Below, in pieces: positions 50,441 through 61,858 of a stretch of 64,000 bases of DNA. Position 1 is the stretch's first letter. Each line of letters starts with the position of its first letter. The stretch spans positions 14,745,444-14,809,443 of the forward strand of contig NC_092361.1 of NCBI RefSeq assembly GCF_030848805.1, given 5' to 3'. This stretch comes from Temnothorax longispinosus. Taxonomy: Eukaryota > Arthropoda > Insecta > Hymenoptera > Formicidae. The notes under the pieces are model-generated. The model was given only the letters and a program-made list of their open reading frames with translations, had not been told where the DNA came from and did not search any database. Both the position numbers and the translations under genes were made by a program.

Positions 50441-50482
<42 letters not shown>
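50441..50482. repeat. (CTCCGG)7 hexanucleotide repeat
   Basis: Seven perfect units, about 190 bp upstream of the tral start codon and plausibly transcribed in its 5' leader. The Ala-Pro and Arg-Ser dipeptide frames through it are repeat products. Confidence 0.95.
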
Positions 50483-50484
<2 letters not shown>

Positions 50485-50674
50485 GCAACGCCGGTAACGC
50501 GCGCGCGTGGGGGGCTCGGGCGCATGCGCGACGCGTCGTTGGCATTCTTGGGGGAGTCTCGGCTCGGGCAGTCCGCCGTCGACCATTGCTGTCAGCTGGA
50601 CTGGCCCCGTCAGATGGTGTCGTGAATCTCTCGTGAAATCACATCGATCGCCGCGCGACGGAGCCAGAGTCAAG

Positions 50675-53600
50675 ATGAGCGGTGGTATGCCAGAGCTGGG
50701 CTCGAAGATCAGCTTGATCTCGAAGGCGGATATTCGTTATGAGGGCCGTCTCTTCACCGTCGACCCGCAGGAGTGCACGATTGCCCTGGCTAACGGTGAG
50801 TACAAGCACGGCGAGAGAATCCAAGATGGACTCCCGCCGCACCGCACATTCACCGTGCCGTCCCGCCGCCGTCGCCGCCACCGCCATCATCGCCGCCGCC
50901 GCGGCGGCCACTGTCGTCGTCATCACCGCCGCTGAGAATCAGCATCCCGCGTCTTCGCTCGTTTTTCGCTCCGGCGAGGAACGGCCCGTCCGCGACCGGT
51001 GTCCTTGCGACCGGCGCGACCTGTCGCCCGGTTCGTCCGTGTCAGTGGGCGCGGGAACGGTACCTTCACCTTACGTGTCTCGTCACGTTTCTCCTGCCGC
51101 GAACGAACGTAACAGAGGTCATTCCTTCGCGACTCCTCGCGGAAAGCCGTGAATTCGATGCTCCAACCGGCCCCGATCCTCTCGACGCCGTTCCGTCGGC
51201 TCCGCGCTGACCGCGTTGTCCAGTCGCCCGCCGACGCGCCGGAAAGTAATCCGATACCCGCGATTCGGCGGTCATCGCGCCGCGAAACAACCGGGGTCGC
51301 GGCGACCTGTGGCAGTTCCCCTTCGCAACGAGGACGTTTCTCATAGAGCCCTGGCCGCGACACGTCGTGTGCCGATTCCGCTGAGACGATCCGTCGATCA
51401 CGCGTTTTCTCTTGCGCATTCAGCGAAAAAATCCGCCGGAACTGTTATGGCTGATCGCTTGACCCGCGTGCGGTTATGTCGCGGTCACGCGGTTTGGCGA
51501 TCGTCGAAGTTAGCGTGTAGAAATTAGAGGACGAGGAGTCGTCTTAAATCGTCGAGATTTTCACGATGCTAGGTTATCGAGGCTCGACAGTAGCAGATAA
51601 ATCTGGGTGGATTTAAAAAATCTAGCGCGGAACGCTTTGTGCGAGCATATATAATTTGCCGCTTTTAATATTTTAAGAATAGGTACTCCAAGAATTTATA
51701 GAACGGCTAATACCAGTACGTTATTAATGCTGAGGATGTAATTTCGAATTTGAGTTTGGTATGTGTGCCGTTTGCGTGGAATGTTTGTCTCTTTTTTCTG
51801 TCGAATGTTTACATGCCCTTGCTCCCCCTTGTTCCGTTATCCTACCCATAATAAGTGACTTTGGCGAGAATTTTCGGATAGAAGGAGCAAATATTATTCT
51901 CGGAAATGTACTATTGAAGTCGTGTAAAAGAAATGTATAAATATAAGACTTTAACTTTTCACGATTGACTAATGTAAAATAGATCCTACATAGATGTAAG
52001 ATTCCACTTTTCACGATTGATTAATGTAAAATAGATGTGCATAAATATAAGATTCCACTTTTCGCGATTTATTAATGTAAAATAGATGTGCATAAAGCTG
52101 TTTTATATAATAAATTTATGTGACATAAATATTGGAGCTGTTAATACAAAGGATTTGAATACTAGACATCTATCTGTTTTATTACAGATATTTTTCAAGT
52201 AAAATCCCTATTTATTTTATCTGTGAAACAGATATATAACTTGAATATTCGAGTACTAGCAGCACACACATACCGATAAATTCCCATTCGATGTAACAAA
52301 GAGCTGTAACAGTGTTGCTAATTGCAGCAATTTGAAACAACTGAATTATTTATTGTTTTTCGTAGTGCGCTCCTTTGGTACCGAAGATCGAGAGACTCAA
52401 CTTCCCGTGGCACCACAAAACCAGGTGTACGAGTACATTCTGTTTCGTGGATCGGATATCAAGGATATCAGAGTCGTCAACAATGTTAGTTCTATTCCCA
52501 ACGATCCAGCTATCGTACAGGTAATTATTTTATAGATAGAATTTATTTACTTCAGCTTTTACATAAATAGCCAGGAAGGGACTTGGTTTACAATTTAAAA
52601 CTTATCCTCACTCATCCATCCATACCATTGTACGCTCGCTGCCCTCTTAAACTAACCTAAACTACTTAGACCTAAACTATCACAATCTTTATCTTTGGCT
52701 TGATTTTCCTTTCTCTTTTTAATTTTCTTCTCCCTCTTCTTCCATAATTTTCGCAACATTTTACCCTTATCTAAATCTAGTTCATCACTCCACAGCCTTT
52801 TCCACTTCTCCGCCTCGTCATTACCTAAATCCTTAAACCATACACTCGCTCTCTGACATTCCTTTACATAATGTTCCATACAGTCATTGCCATCACCGCA
52901 CCAAATACATTTTTTCCAATCTTCTAACCAATATTTGTTTGCTTCTTCCAAATTTCCGCATCTCAGTTTTATTAAAGCTCTAGGTAATTATTTTATAGAG
53001 TTTTTCTATTCTCTGTAAAGAAACGCGTCTTCAAATTTGGCATTAACAAGGTCTGAAAGTGAAATCAATCGTATCGTGTGTGTTAAACATTGATGAATTT
53101 AATCAGAATTTTAGCTGACTTGATTATCAATTGTTCGTAGATGACAGTGCAGCCATCTATGGGCCAGCAATCGTATCAACCACAGCCCAGTTATGCTCAT
53201 CCGATGATGGGCCAGATGGGCCCGATGGGTGGCCAATACGGAGCCCCCTATGGCATGGGTATGGGAGCCATGGGCCCGGTAATGGGAATGCCAACCGCAG
53301 CTAGAGATCCGCGCGGACCAATGAATAAACAGCCAAGTGAGTTGAGCTTGGGCTCTGCTGAACCCAATGCCATCTCTATCCCAAACTCACTGCCAACGGC
53401 CAATATCGACCCATTACCAAAAGATCAATCTCTGGAAGATGGTAACTGTTTTTGCTATGAAGTATCCCTTGCTTTGCTGGCATGTTTCTTGCTGCTCCTG
53501 CTTTGGTAATGCCTTTCTCTGGTTAAGCTTCACGCTGTCAAAAAATGGCGTAAATCGTATGCATACGAGAATACATGTGATAATGTATTCTAACATTTTT

Positions 53601-56053
53601 TTAAATATGTTACTTACAATTAATGTTATAGTAACAAATTTAGAATTATTTTACTAACAAAAATCTATTATCTTTGTTGCACTCTTACGTAGATTTTTCA
53701 TATCTTGCAATCTTGAGTCTGCTTTGCTTATTTTCTATGTATACATGCATTTTATGATATAGAATTTTAATTGAATAAATATTGTGCATTTGTATGTATA
53801 ACAAAAATTTTGATATTTTTATAAATTTTGAAACATTTTTTTAAATAAAAATATTCATTAAAATTTGTCATCTGTATAATCTTTATATACTTATATAATT
53901 TGGCTTTACGTTTAATCTTTTTTTAAAATTGGTAGATAATATTTTTGCATTTGCATGCATTTTTCAATTTTATTCCTTTTACGCTTATGTCATAATATAA
54001 CAGAATAGCAATAACAGTGATAATAAACAATGATAATTGTTTAAAAATCCTCGAGAGATTTCTTTTATATTAGACACGCGAAACTTTTGTAGAAGTTAGT
54101 AGCAATCTTTCATTTCAAACGTTGGGAATGAAAAGTATATCTAAGTTATTTTCTTATACTAAAGTTTCGTGTTGGACTTGCTTGCAGTTTTGGTCGGCTA
54201 TTGTCTCCTTAGATTAATAAAAATGGACATTATTTGACACATTCATGTTGCGATAATAGGTGTACTAGATCTCATTAGTGGTGGGTCTCGATCTACTACT
54301 CCTACATCATCCTTATTGACAAGGAAAAGTCCAACCATGGATCAGGGTATTCAGGTAGGACATGATCAACAGCAGCAGAGCAATAACATTGGCAAAATGA
54401 ATGACAAGACAAATATCAGGACCGTCCAACCGCCTCGTCGAGACCATGATAGGTATTTTATTTAGAAAAACTAATTTTTGTCTTACTTTTAGAATAAAAC
54501 CATAAAAGATGTGCGTATAATTTTATTTTTCCAGAATCCTGATATCAGAGAAATATGACTGTATCTCTTTACAATTGATTATTTTTATTTGCTTTACTTG
54601 CTAAATTTTCTAGTTATATAAATATAAAGCGATTCTACACAGATTTATATTATTTTTTATGAATTTGATAGATACAGATGGTATAGCTGAAACTTTATAG
54701 ATATTTCATACATTTCATAATAAATGTTTTATTGCGTGTTTAGCCACGGAGGTACCAAAACCAACGCGGGTATGTCTCAATATAATGATGCGAAGAGGGA
54801 TATGATGAAGCATGATGGCCAGAACCAAGGTCATATGCAAGGTGGTCGAGGCAACCGCGGTGGTTGGGTAAATCGCGGCAACATGAGAGGTCGAGGGGGC
54901 AGAGGACGTGGTGGTTTCCGTACAAATCAAGCAAACAACGCTGGTGCCAAGCCCAAGACACTGAAGTTTGATAACGACTACGATTTCGAACAAGCCAACA
55001 CTGAGTTTGAAGAATTAAGGTAAGCGCAAACGTTCGCTATGAATATTGATGATTGATTCTGCATGGTTACGTGCCGGATTCATTTCAAGTAGCTGTTGAA
55101 ATGACCAATGTGGATACCATGCAAAAGTAAATCAGTGCGAATTTAAAGCAATCGTAATTACAATAAATACGAATCGCTTACGCATCGCATTAACATTGCC
55201 TTATCATAAAATCATATTGCTTTCGGTAATATAATTTATACATTGATGTATCATATTGTAGGTCGCAATTGGCGAAAACGAAGATCGATGGTGCTGAAAA
55301 TGAGAAGAAAGACGATAGTGGAAACGAGACAGGTGCTGGGGAAGGTGAACCTGAAGAGGAACCGGAAATTGTTCACTACGATAAGTCGAAATCATTCTTT
55401 GACAATATTAGCTGTGAAGCTGTTGAAAGGAGTAAAGGGTAAGCTTTATTAAAAATAAAATTTAGTAGATATAATCACCGTGCAACTGAATTTCAGTGAA
55501 ACTATGATTTAATTCATCTTTTCTCTAAAATCGAAGAAAACTAAAATATTAAAAATTTAAGAGCATTTAAATTTGTGCCTGATTTGATTAATTTAGATAC
55601 AATTTCCTTAATTTTAAAATGTATATGAATTGTTAAGTTTTTCGCAAAACAAGTATTGTATCAGACTTTTGTATCAGACTTTTTAATCGTTGTCAATTTG
55701 TCATCAATATAATTTCACAATTTGCAATTGTGAAATGTTTTGCATATAACGCAAATTTTTCCAGGCGATTCCAACGCACGGATTGGAGAACGGAACGAAA
55801 ACTGAATTCAGAAACGTTCGGTGTGGCTTCCACGAGACGCGGTGGATTCCGCGGCCGTGGTTACTACAATCGCGGAATGGGAGGCATGTACAGAGGCGGT
55901 GGCGGCGGCGGTAATAACGCTGGATTCCGCGGTGGCTATCGAGGTAGCAGGGGCGGTAATCGCAAACCCCCTAATCAACTACAGAATAACACGGGGAGTC
56001 AAAATCGCGCGACCAACGAACAGTCTGCCTCTCAGTCGCAGAACGTTATCTAA
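50675..56053 (+). CDS. tral: Trailer hitch / LSM14 family mRNA-repression protein
   Basis: RNP granule (P-body) protein that recruits the DDX6/Me31B helicase and 4E-T to repress mRNAs; in Drosophila it acts in oogenesis and secretory-protein mRNA control. Coding exons: 50675-50795, 52366-52520, 53141-53441, 54260-54452, 54744-55019, 55262-55438, 55765-56053. All GT..AG and in phase, 503 aa. The Lsm domain is residues 8 to about 85 (LGSKISLISKADIRYEG, then VYEYILFRGSDIKDI). A Gln/Met/Gly-rich linker follows. The FDF box is about 331-345 (KFDNDYDFEQANTEF), the FFD box about 388-400 (YDKSKSFFDNISC) and the TFG box about 419-428 (RKLNSETFGV). RGG/GG repeats lie both before the FDF box and at the C-terminus. 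Exon 2 ends exactly where a retrotransposon target duplication begins. The start is fixed by the MSGGMPELGSKISLIS N-terminus typical of the family. Confidence 0.96.
50796..52365 (+). other. tral intron 1
   Basis: A 1570-bp first intron. Its first 700 bp are CpG- and CGCCGC-rich (open on both strands, not coding), so the CpG patch spans exon 1 and may contain regulatory sequence. The second half is AT-rich and holds a roughly 57-bp-period tandem repeat at 51932-52096. Confidence 0.6.
51932..52096. repeat. Minisatellite, about 3 units of roughly 57 bp, in tral intron 1
   Basis: The words CACTTTTCACGATTGA, TAATGTAAAATAGAT and ATAAATATAAGATT recur in order with a roughly 57-bp period. Copies differ by several substitutions and one short insertion. 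Confidence 0.85.
52536..52981 (-). mobile_element. 5'-truncated non-LTR retrotransposon in tral intron 2
   Basis: The minus strand is open for 110 codons from the truncated end (RALIKLRCGN...) to a stop at 52652. It contains CIWCGDGNDCMEHYVKEC, a CCHC-type zinc-binding motif found after the reverse transcriptase domain of insect non-LTR elements, then a basic C-terminus (KKREKKIKKRK). The reverse transcriptase itself is missing. A perfect 17-bp direct repeat, AGGTAATTATTTTATAG, flanks the insert (52519-52535 and 52982-52998), which is a target-site duplication. The left copy spans the tral exon 2 splice donor. The clade (R1- or Jockey-like) is uncertain. Confidence 0.85.
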
Positions 56054-59000
56054 ATAAAAAAAAAAAAATAAAAAAAAAGTAATTTGTGTCACCGGTATGG
56101 CATGAAAAAAAGTAAATATGCCGAGGAGAATAAGCGATGCGCTATGTATAAGTATACACAACCATAGATTAAGATTTTTACGATATGTGCTCTACTGTTA
56201 CGGACTGATTTGGGTTAGAATTTGGCAGTCAAATAACAGAGGATACACGGCCGGATTAAATGTAGATTATATTATATAACGGAGCGCGTTTGCAATCGCC
56301 AAACCGGTGGTTACGTGTTAGGTGACAAGAATCGCACATGTGGACGTTGCTGGCGCATATGACTTTGCATCGATATTTTGCGGCTAGATGATCGAAGAAG
56401 GTACTTTTAGAGACAAATTTTCTTACCGCTTAGTCGACAATGATCACGATGAATTGGCGTTGAAAGAATAGAACGTTTTTGTCAGAGAAGCGAAGTCAAT
56501 GATTAGAACGTTCCTTATTCTTTTTTATTTTGATACTTATTTGTGGATTCAGATGTCTAAAGTTGGGAGGGGAAACCCTTTGTAAGGGATCTAGTCGTAA
56601 GTTTTATTTGAAATATATGTCTGTTAATACAATTCTTAATGGAAAAATCTGAAGCCGCTTTAAACGAACCAACGGTGTATCTGTTTATAGTTAGGGGAAA
56701 AAATTGTACAATTCAATCGTGATCATTCTTCAGTCCTGTTTTCTCAAGACTTGACTATAAATAATTATGGAATGGCTTTATGGTGATGGTGACTTGATAA
56801 TACTGGTCGTTATGGAATAGCTGGCTTGTATCCGTATATCGGAAGTGAATGGCAACAGACGTGCATAAAAGTACTTTCTCGTCAAAGTATGTAAAAATCG
56901 ATTGTATCTAATTGCATTTGTCGAGAATAGGAATATTGTGAGGTATATATAGTACAAGGCAAATCTGATGAAAAATGGCATTCTTTTCTTTTGTTTTTGG
57001 TTTTTTTGAGTGTACGCAGACAAATTTTTTCGAGTCCTCGGCACGAAGTTCATGTAAAATGTATGATTTTATAAGGCGGATAAAAGTGGGAAATAATCGA
57101 AAGCCAGTTTATATAAAAATGTTTGTATTATTAAATTGTAATCTTACGGTCCGCCTACTCTTTCTTTGCAAGATCTGCATCTAGAATTATGAAAGATGTA
57201 AGCGTCAGTCTTATTGTAAGTAACTAAGTTCTAAATCATGTTACATAATTGTCATTGTGTTCTGCAATTAAGGATTCCTCGATTGCTCTCATATGGAATA
57301 GTTTTGATTGATACAATTATAAGGCTACATTATAATCAGTAATTAATTATATCGAACTTACAATTTATATAATGCTTATTAAAATGAATTTTTTTTCACA
57401 AACATTTGTAATTATATCTTAAATCAGTATCTTGTCAATTTGTTTTTTTTTTCTGTTCTGTTAACTCCAAAACTAGTATAATGTTTACACATAATTCAAA
57501 GGAACATTCGTATTTGATATACATGTATACAATCAGAAAATATTTAAATAATAATTTATTATTAATGACATAATTTTCCATTAGAACGTTATGTAAAATA
57601 ACGATTATGCATGTATATTCAAGTGAAAATCATTAATCCATTTTTTTTTCTTTCATAAATTTATTCAATCGCTTTAGTCTTGGGACGAGAGCAGCACTTT
57701 ACGTATGTATATGTAAGTGTAAACGAGAGTGTACATGGATCACGTAAAATCGAAAGCTTATGACGAAGATTTTCAAGGCGTATTTTAAAATGCATAAAAA
57801 TAATTTACTCGTAATTCGATTGTAATTGACTAATTACGCTCTCGAAGAATCCTTTCGGATGCACGACGACGCTGCGCGAAATTAGAATTATGTTAAATAT
57901 GCAAGTGCGAGTAAGGGTAAAAGCATGATAATATCCTTAAAGATATAAGACGTGGAAGAAACAAAATAAGAACATTATTTGCGACTATTATTTTTCTATG
58001 GCTCATACGGAGAGTCCGCAACTCATACAGATATTATATACACACACATAAACACATACGTACGCAACTTGAGATTTACATAACTGATAAGCAAACCTCC
58101 AATAGGCTATCAGAGAAAATGCAGAAATGCAAATGAAGTAAAAAGAAACATAGGACTATAAAACGAAGTAAGCGAGTAGAAAAAGAAATGGTATATGGTG
58201 AGTAAATTTAACTTTTAAGTTTTATGCCTAGAGCATGTGAGAAGAATTCATAATGTACGCGAGAATGGATTTTTGTTTTGTACAGCGGATATATATTGTG
58301 ATTCCCGATGCTGAATAATACTGAAATGATGAGATAACACGTCGTCGTGTCATTTCTGACCTCCTACACACTACTTTCCAATAATCGAATGAAACGGAAC
58401 GCTTTCTCGTTTCCTCGCGAAGTTGTAACGTCGAGTACTGTAAGGCATTCGCGCAGATCGTCTCGCGCTTACCCCTTTGACGTATGTGCAAAAATGTGAA
58501 AGATATAACGATTTACGAATTTAAATGCTAGATTACGCGAATTTTAAAGAGCGACTCGAGATATGAGAGATACGTGTTGTTTCGAAAAAAAGGAGATGTA
58601 CGCGGATATAAGTAAAATTATATAACGTCATTAATAGGAATTCGAACATATGTTGTTGGTAAAACTATCGTGTGTCTGGCGATACCGAAGTGTGCTGCGC
58701 ATGCGGTGTGATTAGAATGTATGCAAAAAGAAAAAAAGAAACAGCGTCTTCCATGCACTATATCCAGTGTTTTAAATGCTTGATAAGCGACACGGTAAAC
58801 TAGAATGATTTATTACACGCGATATCGCACCCTCTCCGTAGAGATTAACGGGTCCCGTTAGTTCGTAACTTAAACTCACTGGAAGTAGTTATGTTTTTCT
58901 GTTTTTGCACACGGACTTCTCATGCCGTTTTTTTTTTTAATGGCTCGGAAGTAATCGACCACACATTACTAACACATTAGAAACATAAAACTTCCAGTAT

Positions 59001-59534
59001 CAACGTGATCGAAATTCGCCACACATATTTGTAACGAATACGGCTGTAGTTTGCAGCATACAATGAGTTAATCCTGAAAGAAGTTCTGTACGAAACTTGC
59101 GTGAAATTTTGAGGTATTTATTCTTACTTCCAGATCAATGTTATTTTTTTTTTAAACGTTTATTATAAAATCTTTTTTTATCACAGGCATCTTCATACAA
59201 TCTGGCGTCTCGATTAAAAAATAAAAATGAAGTTGAACATGTATGCGTGTGTCTAAGGAAATTGTAATGGAAACATGAACCAGCGAATACAGTCAGATGG
59301 CAAAAGAGGATATGCGTGAAACTTTGTAACGTAAAATGATCTGCAGAGAATCTCGGGAACACTATTTTCCGCGAAATATCGCTTCGACTGCGTCCGTTTT
59401 GCACTTCCAGTTACACTGATCTACATGCGAGATATCTTCATGAAGGTTTCCGGACGATGTTCGCCACATGTATTGAAGAAGATTTTCGGCCCCAAGTAGA
59501 GTGAGAGATCACGGTCGTGTGCGCTGGCCGGTTA
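56054..59534. other. tral 3' UTR and spacer to the SDR gene
   Basis: No coding sequence recognised. The sequence after the tral stop begins with an A-rich run and continues as AT-rich DNA with several possible poly(A) signals, so the tral 3' UTR length is unresolved. The SDR gene ends towards this spacer from the other side; minus-strand AATAAA signals at 59159-59164 and 59117-59122 lie about 370-420 nt past its stop. Confidence 0.5.
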
Positions 59535-61798
59535 TCAAGCGCAGCTCATCAGATCTGTCCTCGTGCTGTCGCAGACTTCTCTTATCGCGCGACCTCGCGT
59601 GACCTTAGTTTCGACGTGTGGGAAGTTGTTCTTGTAGTGACGACGCAGAGTACGCGGATTCGGCACGTAAACCTCGTAAGGCGCTCTGCCACTCTCGATA
59701 ACCCAAATACTGCCGCACTCGCCGATCCTCAAGATCGTCATTAGGCCCTGCGCGACTACGTAAGGCCTGCAAAAACAAGACAAATAAGCGATGAGAAATT
59801 TATATCTGCTGAATTGGCGATTATACGTAAGCACCGGAGGAGATACAACGTTTACTTCAGGATCGGATCTACAAACTGAATTTGTTAGAGCTGTATTTTA
59901 AACCTTTGCTTGAGGAATTTTGCGTCTCATCTCTTGGAAAAAAAGAATTTATAAATAATTCACTTGCAATTAATATATTTGAAATTAAGTAATCATGAAA
60001 ATTATTATTTGTCGAAGGAGCGAAAGACTCCTATTTGGATCATAATTTAGTTCTGCGGCAGGAACATAATAATCCGCTTATCTGGCTAATTTATCTGCTT
60101 GTCTTGTCAAACGTTTGATATAACATAAGACAACTTTTAGAAACTTACGTTTGTATCGAAAACTGTTCGAGATTTTTGACGAAATCCGCCTTCATGACTC
60201 TGGAAAGAAGTCTATTGGGGCTATCTATTGTCAGGGCGGTTTCCGTCAGTCCTGGACACAAAGTTATCACGGTAACGCCGGTCTTCTCGTAGTGATAAGG
60301 ATCCTGTTGGAGAGTAAATAAAAATTAAAAACCTCATTAATTTGCAAGATCGCTTATACAGATAACGATATATGAATCGGGAAATTATTTGTAACAATTT
60401 TTAGAATAGTTGGTTGAATAATTAACTGCGTTTAATTTTTTATAATTACCGAAAGAGACTGCGATAGACCGATGACAGCCTGTTTCGTGGCACTGTAAAC
60501 CGGAAGTTGAGCTGTATTCCGAATATCCATATGCTGGCTCACGTTCACCAAGATACCACCGTTACCACCCGTATCTCTGCTCATATATTTCATAGCTAGC
60601 ATTGCGGTGCCGACCATGCCTCCCTGGAATCGACACATTACATTAGAATCTACTCTTTATTTTTATTATTACGGTTATTACTTGTCAATGATATTTAATT
60701 TTCAATCTTTTTATATAATCTCATGTGCAATTTGGTAAAATCATTTTATTACGGCACAAAAGCCACGAAGTTATTTGAAATTACATAAAATATATTCAAG
60801 GTCTCAAGAAAAAATTGTAAGAGTTTTTTTAAGAGAGAAAAGGAATTCGTGAAATCATCATGGATGAAAAAAATTATTAATAAATCAATTAACTATTATC
60901 AATGATACTTACAATGTTCACAGCGATTTCCTTCTCCCATCTTCGCTCGTCTAAAACTCCAGCGTTGTTTATCACGATGTCAATGTTTCCTAATAGCGAT
61001 GATGCCTCTTTGAAAGCCTCTATAAATTGGTGCAGACAAAATAAGATATTTTGTGAGCGATACTCTGGGAAGTTCAGCGATTATAATTCTCGAATAAACA
61101 TCTGTGCGCGATGATTTGAAAATCTTGCTTCATACTTACCAGCCACTTGCTTGTGATTAGATACGTCGGTGTGTATGAAGTGCACCTTCTTCTCGCCGCA
61201 AGATTTCTCGATGCCGAGTGCGATTCGTTTACTGGTTTCAGCGTCGATGTCCAATATAATTATTTTCTGTAATAAATACGCGTGAAATAAATGTAACAGT
61301 GCCGAGATGATATCAATATTTCGTAAAAATAGCCCAATGTCATTCTATGGATTTAGAAGGAAAGCATTTTGTATCTATAATTTACAACAAAGGGACGTTT
61401 AATTTGCAGAATAATATTAATCTAATTAAGTGATAACAATGAAAAAGAATTTTCTTGATTATAAATGTTTTTTTAACATATCGATTTCGATAAAAGCACT
61501 TTTATTTAATTACGTATTTACAGACTAAAGTTCGAGCTTTACTTAAATATAGACTTCGTGTAAATGTATATGTATATTATTTGTAGATCTATAAGAAATT
61601 ATTTATATAGTGCTGATTTATGTGGATTTCCTGTAGATTTTTTAGATTGAAAATTAATTATTTTATTTGGAATTTAATTGTTAAACATACGTTTGCTCCG
61701 TGCTTCAAGAAATGGTTAAGAAAAGCGTTGCCCAATCCTGCCGCACCGCCAGTTATTAGAACATTTTTTCCCGAAACGATACAATTGATCGCTTCCAT
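59535..61798 (-). CDS. Short-chain dehydrogenase/reductase, 15-PGDH-like
   Basis: Classical SDR, most like insect 15-hydroxyprostaglandin dehydrogenase [NAD+]-type enzymes; the substrate is unknown. Coding exons in order: 61798-61691, 61266-61140, 61019-60913, 60623-60450, 60303-60149, 59766-59535. All GT..AG and in phase, 300 aa. The cofactor motif TGGAAGLG is residues 16-23. An acidic pair after strand 2 (LDID, D42/D44) suggests NAD preference. NNAG is 96-99. The catalytic tetrad is visible as N113, S143, Y157 and K161 (YSATK), and CPG is at 188-190. The C-terminus is about 30 residues longer than the usual 260-270 aa. I chose ATG 61798 because it starts just before the first Rossmann strand; the frame stays open upstream to an acceptor (TTATAG) near 61858, so an upstream exon could extend the N-terminus. 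Confidence 0.9.
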
Positions 61799-61858
61799 TT
61801 CCTTCGCCCTTTCCGACGCTGAAGAACGACGGCGAAGGATTCTGAAACTTGGATCTAT

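Larger units (their letters stand above)
49052..50674. promoter_or_regulatory. Shared Cyt-c1 / tral upstream region
   Basis: The two start codons are 1623 bp apart on opposite strands. CpG-rich sequence at each end (about 48690-49320 for Cyt-c1, 50380-50674 for tral) suggests two promoters separated by an AT-rich middle. The middle holds three inverted-repeat elements, listed separately. A CTCCGG hexanucleotide tract lies in the tral-proximal part. Confidence 0.5.

Noticed and set aside
50507..51527. Open frames in the tral exon 1 / intron 1 CpG region
   Set aside because: They are alternative frames over a GC-rich tract. The true Lsm14 frame splices out at 50795 with a consensus donor and resumes in phase at 52366.
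52652..52951. Open frame as a separate host gene inside tral
   Set aside because: The CCHC motif, basic C-terminus and flanking 17-bp direct repeats show it is the tail of a truncated retrotransposon.
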